Assembly (NCBI GenBank): GCA_963777435.1
Contig: CAVZQT010000002.1
Location: 1-64,000 of the forward strand
Direction: 5' to 3'
Source: AP-15 sp963777435
Lineage (GTDB): Bacteria > Pseudomonadota > Alphaproteobacteria > ATCC43930 > CGMCC-115725
DNA length: 64,000 bases
The position numbers and the translations under genes are program-made. A model generated the notes under the pieces. The model had not been told where the DNA came from and searched no databases. It was given only the letters and a program-made list of their open reading frames with translations. Of this stretch, positions 60,160-64,000 are shown piece after piece; within the stretch, counting starts at the first letter, position 1, and every line of letters begins with the position of its first letter.

Positions 60160-61881
60160 ATGGAATACGATTACATCATTGTCGGCGGCGGCTCAGCCGG
60201 TTCGGTCATGGCCCACCGCTTGTCGGCGAAAAGCGCCAACCAAGTATTGCTGTGCGAGGCCGGGCAGGACACGCCCCACGGCAAGGTGCCGCCCGAAATC
60301 CTCGACAGCTACCCGGGTACTGCCTATTTCGACCCGCGCTTTCACTGGAGCGAGTTGAAGGTTCACACCGAAGTCATCTCGCACAACCGGCCTGAGGTCG
60401 ACCGGCCGCCATTGCGCAAATATGAGCAGGCTCGGGTCATGGGTGGCGGCTCGTCGATCAACGGTCAGCTCGCCAATCGCGGCGCGCCGACCGATTACGA
60501 CGAGTGGGAAGCGCGCGGTGCGGCTGGGTGGAATTGGAACGCAGTGCTGCCCTATTTCAAAAAAGTCGAACGCGACATGGATTTTGACGGGCCGTGGCAC
60601 GGCAAGGACGGCCGCATCCCGGTCCGCCGCATCTTCCCCGATATGTGGAACGGCCACGCCAAGGCGGTGGCAAAGGCGTTTGAACAGGCTGGGTTCGAAT
60701 TTGTCCTCGACCAGAACGGCGAGTACAAGGACGGCTATTTCCCGATCACGATCTCCAATCTTTACGACCGGCGGGTTTCGGCGGCGATCGGCTATCTCGA
60801 TCCCGGCACCCGGATGCGTCCCAATTTGACGATCTCGCCTTTAACCCAGGTAACGGCACTGCTGTTCGAGGGCACGCGCTGCGCCGGGGTCAAGGCGCTG
60901 GTCGACGGCAAGGAAACCGAATTCCGCGTGAATTCAGGTCGTGGGGAGGTCATCGTCTCGTCGGGCGCGATCCATTCGCCGGCGCATTTGCTGCGATCAG
61001 GGATCGGGCCGGCAGGCCATCTGCGCGATCTCGGCATCGAAATCGTCGCGAATGTGCCGGGTGTCGGCCAACGGCTGATGGACCACCCGTCGGTCTCGGT
61101 GTCGTCCTTCATCAAGCCCGATTGCCGGCTCAATGGCATGACCCGCCGGCATATCCTGCTGGCGTTGCGCTATTCGTCGGGGATCGGCGAGGCGCCAGCC
61201 GCCGATATGTTTGTCGCCAGCGTCAGCAAATCCGCCTGGCATGCGGTCGGCGAGCAGATCGCATCGTTGCTGGCGGCGGTCTACAAGACGTTTTCAGAGA
61301 CCGGACAGGTCAAACTCGCCTCGCCCGACTGGCGGGCCGAGCCCGTTGTCGAATTCAACCTGCTATCCGACCGGCGCGATCTCGAGCGGCTGATGGACGC
61401 GTTTCGCCGGCTCGGCGCCATGCAGATCAGTGCCGCCTTGAGCGAGGCGACCAGCGATCCGTTCCCGGCAAGCTATACCGAAAAGGTGCGCAAGATCGGG
61501 GTCGTCAACGCCAAGAACAAGCGCATCACCGATGTTATCGCCAAACTGCTCGACGGCCCGGCCTGGCTGCGCCGCATGGTGATCGAAAAGGTCATCGTCG
61601 AGGGTTACCGCTTTGACCAGCTGATGGATGACGACGAGGCGCTCAAAGACTTTATTCGCAAGGCCGCGATCGGGGTGTGGCACGCGACCTGCACCTGCCG
61701 CATGGGCGCCGGAGACGATCCGATGGCGGTTACCGACAATCAGGGCCGGGTGCGCGGGGTCGCCGGGCTGCGCGTTGTCGACGCGTCATTGTTCCCTTGC
61801 GTACCGTGCGCCAACACCAATTTTCCGACCCTGATGACTGCCGAAAAGATCGCCGACGCAATGGTGTCGGCTTCGGTTTGA
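60160..61881 (+). CDS. GMC-family FAD oxidoreductase (choline dehydrogenase-like)
   Basis: 573 residues from ATG 60160 (GAGGGAGAG upstream). FAD-binding YDYIIVGGGSAGSVMAHRLS; GMC signature 1 region MGGGSSINGQLANRGAPTDY; signature 2 region VIVSSGAIHSPAHLLRSGIG; catalytic His in KAAIGVWHATCTCRMGAGDD; and the terminal GLRVVDASLFPCVPCANTNF with an Asn/His-pair position (PCANTNFPT). It oxidises an alcohol with FAD; choline is only one possibility, and many such enzymes act on polyols or aromatic alcohols. Cytoplasmic or membrane-associated. It is followed by a dispersed repeat and an LLM oxidoreductase gene. Confidence 0.93.
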   Translation: MEYDYIIVGGGSAGSVMAHRLSAKSANQVLLCEAGQDTPHGKVPPEILDSYPGTAYFDPRFHWSELKVHTEVISHNRPEVDRPPLRKYEQARVMGGGSSINGQLANRGAPTDYDEWEARGAAGWNWNAVLPYFKKVERDMDFDGPWHGKDGRIPVRRIFPDMWNGHAKAVAKAFEQAGFEFVLDQNGEYKDGYFPITISNLYDRRVSAAIGYLDPGTRMRPNLTISPLTQVTALLFEGTRCAGVKALVDGKETEFRVNSGRGEVIVSSGAIHSPAHLLRSGIGPAGHLRDLGIEIVANVPGVGQRLMDHPSVSVSSFIKPDCRLNGMTRRHILLALRYSSGIGEAPAADMFVASVSKSAWHAVGEQIASLLAAVYKTFSETGQVKLASPDWRAEPVVEFNLLSDRRDLERLMDAFRRLGAMQISAALSEATSDPFPASYTEKVRKIGVVNAKNKRITDVIAKLLDGPAWLRRMVIEKVIVEGYRFDQLMDDDEALKDFIRKAAIGVWHATCTCRMGAGDDPMAVTDNQGRVRGVAGLRVVDASLFPCVPCANTNFPTLMTAEKIADAMVSASV

Positions 61882-61892
61882 GAAGCGGTCAT

Positions 61893-61978
61893 GTCATTGC
61901 GAGAGCGGAAAGAGGAAGCAGTCTCGGCGGCTGGGTCACCGTCATAGCGGGATTGCTTCGCTTCGCTCGCAATGACAG
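61893..61978. repeat. dispersed palindromic repeat, second family (CATTGCGAG / GCAATGACA)
   Basis: The ends TCATTGCGAGAGC and GCTCGCAATGACA are inverted; the inside holds GCGGGATTGCTTCGCTTCG. This is a repeat very common in alphaproteobacterial intergenic DNA, often mistranslated as an IASEAKQS peptide. A related pair is at 63085-63170. Confidence 0.8.
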
Positions 61979-62017
61979 GCTTGGCCATAGCGGGTGACGA
62001 AAGACAGGGAGAGGCAG

Positions 62018-63031
62018 ATGCGTTTTGGGATTTTCGACCATCTGGACGACAGCGGGCAGCCGCTAAACCGGCATTTCGAGGACCGGCTGCAATTGATCGA
62101 GGCGTACGACCGCTCCGGCTTTTACGGGTATCACCTAGCCGAACATCATAATACGCCGCTCGGCTATGCGCCGTCGCCCGGGGTGTTTCTCGCGGCCGTG
62201 GCGCAACGCACCCGGCAGCTGAAGTTTGGGCCGATGGTCTATTTGTTGCCGCTCTACCATCCGCTGCGGCTGATCGATGAGATCTGCATGCTCGACCAGA
62301 TGAGCGCCGGCCGCTTTATGTACGGGGTCGGGCGCGGCATCTCGCCAATCGAGGTCGGCTTTTACGGCGTCGATTTCGCGACGGGGGCAGAGCAGTTTCG
62401 TGAGGCGTTCGATGCGATCCGTATCGGTTTGACCGAGGACGAGCTGACCTATCACGGCAAGTTCTACGATTTCGATCACGTGCCGATCGCGATGAAGCCG
62501 TATCAGAAGCCCTATCCCGAGTTATGGTACGGCACCAGCCGGCCGGACAGCATCCCGTGGGCGGCGCAGCACGGCGCGCACATCGTCACCTTGCGCGATA
62601 CGGTGCAGGCGCGCGCGATCATCGATCCCTACAAGGCGGAATGGCGCAAACACGGTCGCGCCGAAGCCGAACTGCCCTTGATGGGCATCAACCGCCACAT
62701 CATCGTCGCCGACAGCGAAGCTGCCGCGCGCGACATCGCTCGCCGCGCTTACCGGCCCTGGCGCCAGCACATGGAAGCGCTGTGGGCGAAATACGACGTG
62801 CCATTTCCGCTTGGCGCGTCGCTGCCGCAAGAATGGGACCCGCTGCAGGCGCATGGCCATGCGATCGCCGGCACCCCGGCCCAGGTCCGCGACTACATCG
62901 CGAGCCAAGTCGAGGCCGCGGGCGCGACCTATTTCGTGTGCGACTTTGCCTTTGGCACAATCAGCCTCGACGACGCGATGCGCTCGATCGAGCTGTTCGC
63001 GCAACAAGTCATGCCGGCCTTCAACGCTTGA
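62018..63031 (+). CDS. LLM-class flavin-dependent oxidoreductase (luciferase-like)
   Basis: 337 residues from ATG 62018 (GGGAGAGG upstream). Luciferase-like TIM barrel: RFGIFDHLDDSGQPLNRHFE, AYDRSGFYGYHLAEHHNTPL, LKFGPMVYLLPLYHPLRLID, EICMLDQMSAGRFMYGVGRG, YPELWYGTSRPDSIPWAAQH and TPAQVRDYIASQVEAAGATY. It would use reduced FMN and O2 as a monooxygenase, or F420 in some subgroups; the EHH near residue 42 is typical of the FMN group. The substrate is unknown. It lies between GMC oxidoreductase and dienelactone hydrolase genes. Confidence 0.92.
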   Translation: MRFGIFDHLDDSGQPLNRHFEDRLQLIEAYDRSGFYGYHLAEHHNTPLGYAPSPGVFLAAVAQRTRQLKFGPMVYLLPLYHPLRLIDEICMLDQMSAGRFMYGVGRGISPIEVGFYGVDFATGAEQFREAFDAIRIGLTEDELTYHGKFYDFDHVPIAMKPYQKPYPELWYGTSRPDSIPWAAQHGAHIVTLRDTVQARAIIDPYKAEWRKHGRAEAELPLMGINRHIIVADSEAAARDIARRAYRPWRQHMEALWAKYDVPFPLGASLPQEWDPLQAHGHAIAGTPAQVRDYIASQVEAAGATYFVCDFAFGTISLDDAMRSIELFAQQVMPAFNA

Positions 63032-63084
63032 TCTGCGAGCTGCCGGTGCGGGCCTGACCCTTGGTCAGCGCTGCCGCCACAGCG

Positions 63085-63170
63085 AGATTGCTTCGCTGCG
63101 CTCGTAATGACACCGTGACTGATCGTCATTGCGAGGAGCGGAGCAACGAAGCAATCCCGCTGCGACGACC
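63085..63170. repeat. dispersed palindromic repeat, second family, two units head to head
   Basis: One unit ends CGCTCGTAATGACA, the next starts TCGTCATTGCGAGGAGCGGA, and both carry the GAAGCAATC / GATTGCTTC core, as at 61893-61978. Located between the LLM oxidoreductase and dienelactone hydrolase genes. Confidence 0.8.
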
Positions 63171-63224
63171 GACGGCGGGGAGCATCGGTCCGGTTCTGAC
63201 CACAAGCTTTTGGAGGGAAATCCG

Positions 63225-63890
63225 ATGGGTGTGATGACAGAATTCGCGCGGCCCGATGGGGTGGCGACCCGCGCCTATCTGGCGATGGCGGGCCATGGCC
63301 GGCCCGGTATCATCGTCATCCAGGAATGGTGGGGTCTCAACGATCAGATCTGCGGGGTGGCCGATCGCTTTGCCCGCGCCGGCTACAACGCGTTGGCGCC
63401 CGATCTTTACAAGGGGCATGTCACGACTTCGCCGGACGAGGCGAACCATCTGATGACCGGGCTCGATTTTTCGGGGGCGACGCACCAGGATTTGCGCGGT
63501 GCCGCAATGCGGCTGGAGGAGCAGAGCCCCAAAGTGGCGGTGATGGGCTTTTGCATGGGCGGAGCGTTGACGATCGCCGCTGCCGTGCATGTTCATGAAG
63601 TTGATGCCGCGGTCTGTTTTTACGGCATCCCGCCCAAGGATTTTGCCGACCCGGCCAAGATGCGGGTGCCGTTCCAGGGTCATTTCGCCAATCAGGATGA
63701 TTGGTGTGCCCCGGCAGCGGTCGACGACCTCGAAAAGACGCTGAAATCGGCCGGGCTCAAGCACGAGATCTACCGCTACGACGCTGCTCACGCATTCTTT
63801 AACGAGCGCAGCCCGGCCTACAATCTCGACGCTGCCAATCTCGCCTGGGACCGCATGTCGGCGTTCCTGAAGGTGCAGCTCGGGGATTAG
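63225..63890 (+). CDS. dienelactone hydrolase family protein
   Basis: 221 residues from ATG 63225 (GGAGGGAAA upstream). Alpha/beta hydrolase with the carboxymethylenebutenolidase triad: Cys in VAVMGFCMGGALTIAAAVHV, Asp in GHFANQDDWCAPAAVDDLEK, His in YRYDAAHAFFNERSPAYNLD. IIVIQEWWGLNDQICGVADR is the family's N-terminal signature (Glu near the active site). It would open dienelactone to maleylacetate in aromatic breakdown, or act on a related ester. The neighbouring GMC, LLM and MaoC genes suggest a catabolic cluster, but no aromatic ring-cleavage gene is in the window. Confidence 0.93.
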   Translation: MGVMTEFARPDGVATRAYLAMAGHGRPGIIVIQEWWGLNDQICGVADRFARAGYNALAPDLYKGHVTTSPDEANHLMTGLDFSGATHQDLRGAAMRLEEQSPKVAVMGFCMGGALTIAAAVHVHEVDAAVCFYGIPPKDFADPAKMRVPFQGHFANQDDWCAPAAVDDLEKTLKSAGLKHEIYRYDAAHAFFNERSPAYNLDAANLAWDRMSAFLKVQLGD

Positions 63891-64000
63891 GCGGCCTTTG
63901 TCGACGTCAGCGCGCCGGCGAGCGCCATATGTTTAACCGCGATCCGCCGAGCCCGGGCGAGATCGAGCGCTGGTTCCTCACCAACCCCCCGGTGCCGCCG
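63887..64000 (-). CDS. C-terminal end of an unidentified protein, cut by window edge
   Basis: On the minus strand, an open frame enters from the right edge and ends at a TAA (63887-63889) that overlaps the dienelactone hydrolase stop tail to tail. The visible 37 residues include EEPALDLARARRIAVKHMAL then AGALTSTKAA, which reads like the helical end of a soluble protein. A competing reading is a plus-strand ORF from ATG 63929 (MFNRDPPSPGEIERWFLTNP). Only the sequence beyond the window can settle it. Confidence 0.35.
   Translation of the reverse strand, partial: RRHRGVGEEPALDLARARRIAVKHMALAGALTSTKAA

Noticed and set aside
1..64000. CRISPR arrays, tRNA or rRNA genes
   Set aside because: No regularly spaced direct repeats, no cloverleaf-like intergenic sequence with a CCA-type end and no rRNA-like stretch noticed on reading; a covariance search was not possible.

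Overview
The window is high-GC, gene-dense DNA from an alphaproteobacterium, most likely Rhodospirillales-like. This rests on the aerobic cobaltochelatase pair cobS/cobT, the alr-mlaE-mlaF-radA-cvpA-purF block, gpmI-ctpA-rppH, the tsaC/Sua5 gene, minCDE, and two families of dispersed palindromic repeats typical of this class. The species cannot be named from sequence alone. No rRNA, tRNA or CRISPR array was seen.

Layout. 0-5.5 kb: an HpcH/HpaI aldolase (edge), an isochorismatase-fold hydrolase, ribokinase, rppH, ctpA and gpmI. 5.6-10 kb is accessory: a higBA toxin-antitoxin module between two diverged copies of the gpmI 5' end, a hypothetical gene, a secreted TonB-C-like protein, a 160-bp element with perfect inverted ends, a serine recombinase and a small membrane protein. 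10-18.8 kb: a MetE-like gene, katG with a Fur/PerR-like box, tsaC, an unusual pyruvate kinase with an FNR-like box, nudC and an MFS remnant. 18.9-24.8 kb: a protein with an internal domain duplication, an EmrAB-type efflux operon with a divergent TetR gene and a perfect operator, and a PEP-CTERM protein with a -24/-12 (sigma-54) promoter. 25-33.6 kb: alcohol dehydrogenase, SDR, vapBC, a second MetE-like gene, greB, a J-domain gene, cobS and cobT. 33.6-37.5 kb is a second accessory, more AT-rich island: a decayed RAYT transposase, two broken secreted-protein genes (one PEP-CTERM) and a DUF5681 remnant. 37.5-51 kb is core: aspS, the yfgM-like/bamB/der set, two small genes, then SDR-purF-cvpA-radA-mlaF-mlaE-alr read leftwards. 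51-64 kb: a lone CoxL-like molybdenum hydroxylase subunit, minCDE, and catabolic enzymes (alpha/beta hydrolase, crotonase, GMC oxidoreductase, LLM oxidoreductase, MaoC, dienelactone hydrolase), with a GT2-GtrA glycosyltransferase and a phosphoesterase.

The dominant oddity is the number of broken reading frames. About sixteen genes, including normally important ones (gpmI, alr, mlaF), carry one or more small indels that move an otherwise well-conserved protein between frames. Some indels lie in homopolymers and one in a minisatellite. This looks largely technical (uncorrected indels), but the RAYT, MFS, DUF5681 and secreted-protein loci may be true decay. Where a gene is broken, the coordinates give the full span and the break is described.

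Best leads: the higBA module inside a duplicated gpmI start region; the sigma-54 promoter on the PEP-CTERM gene; the duplicated-domain protein next to EmrAB; the REP/RAYT pair; and the FNR-box pyruvate kinase lacking its regulatory domain.
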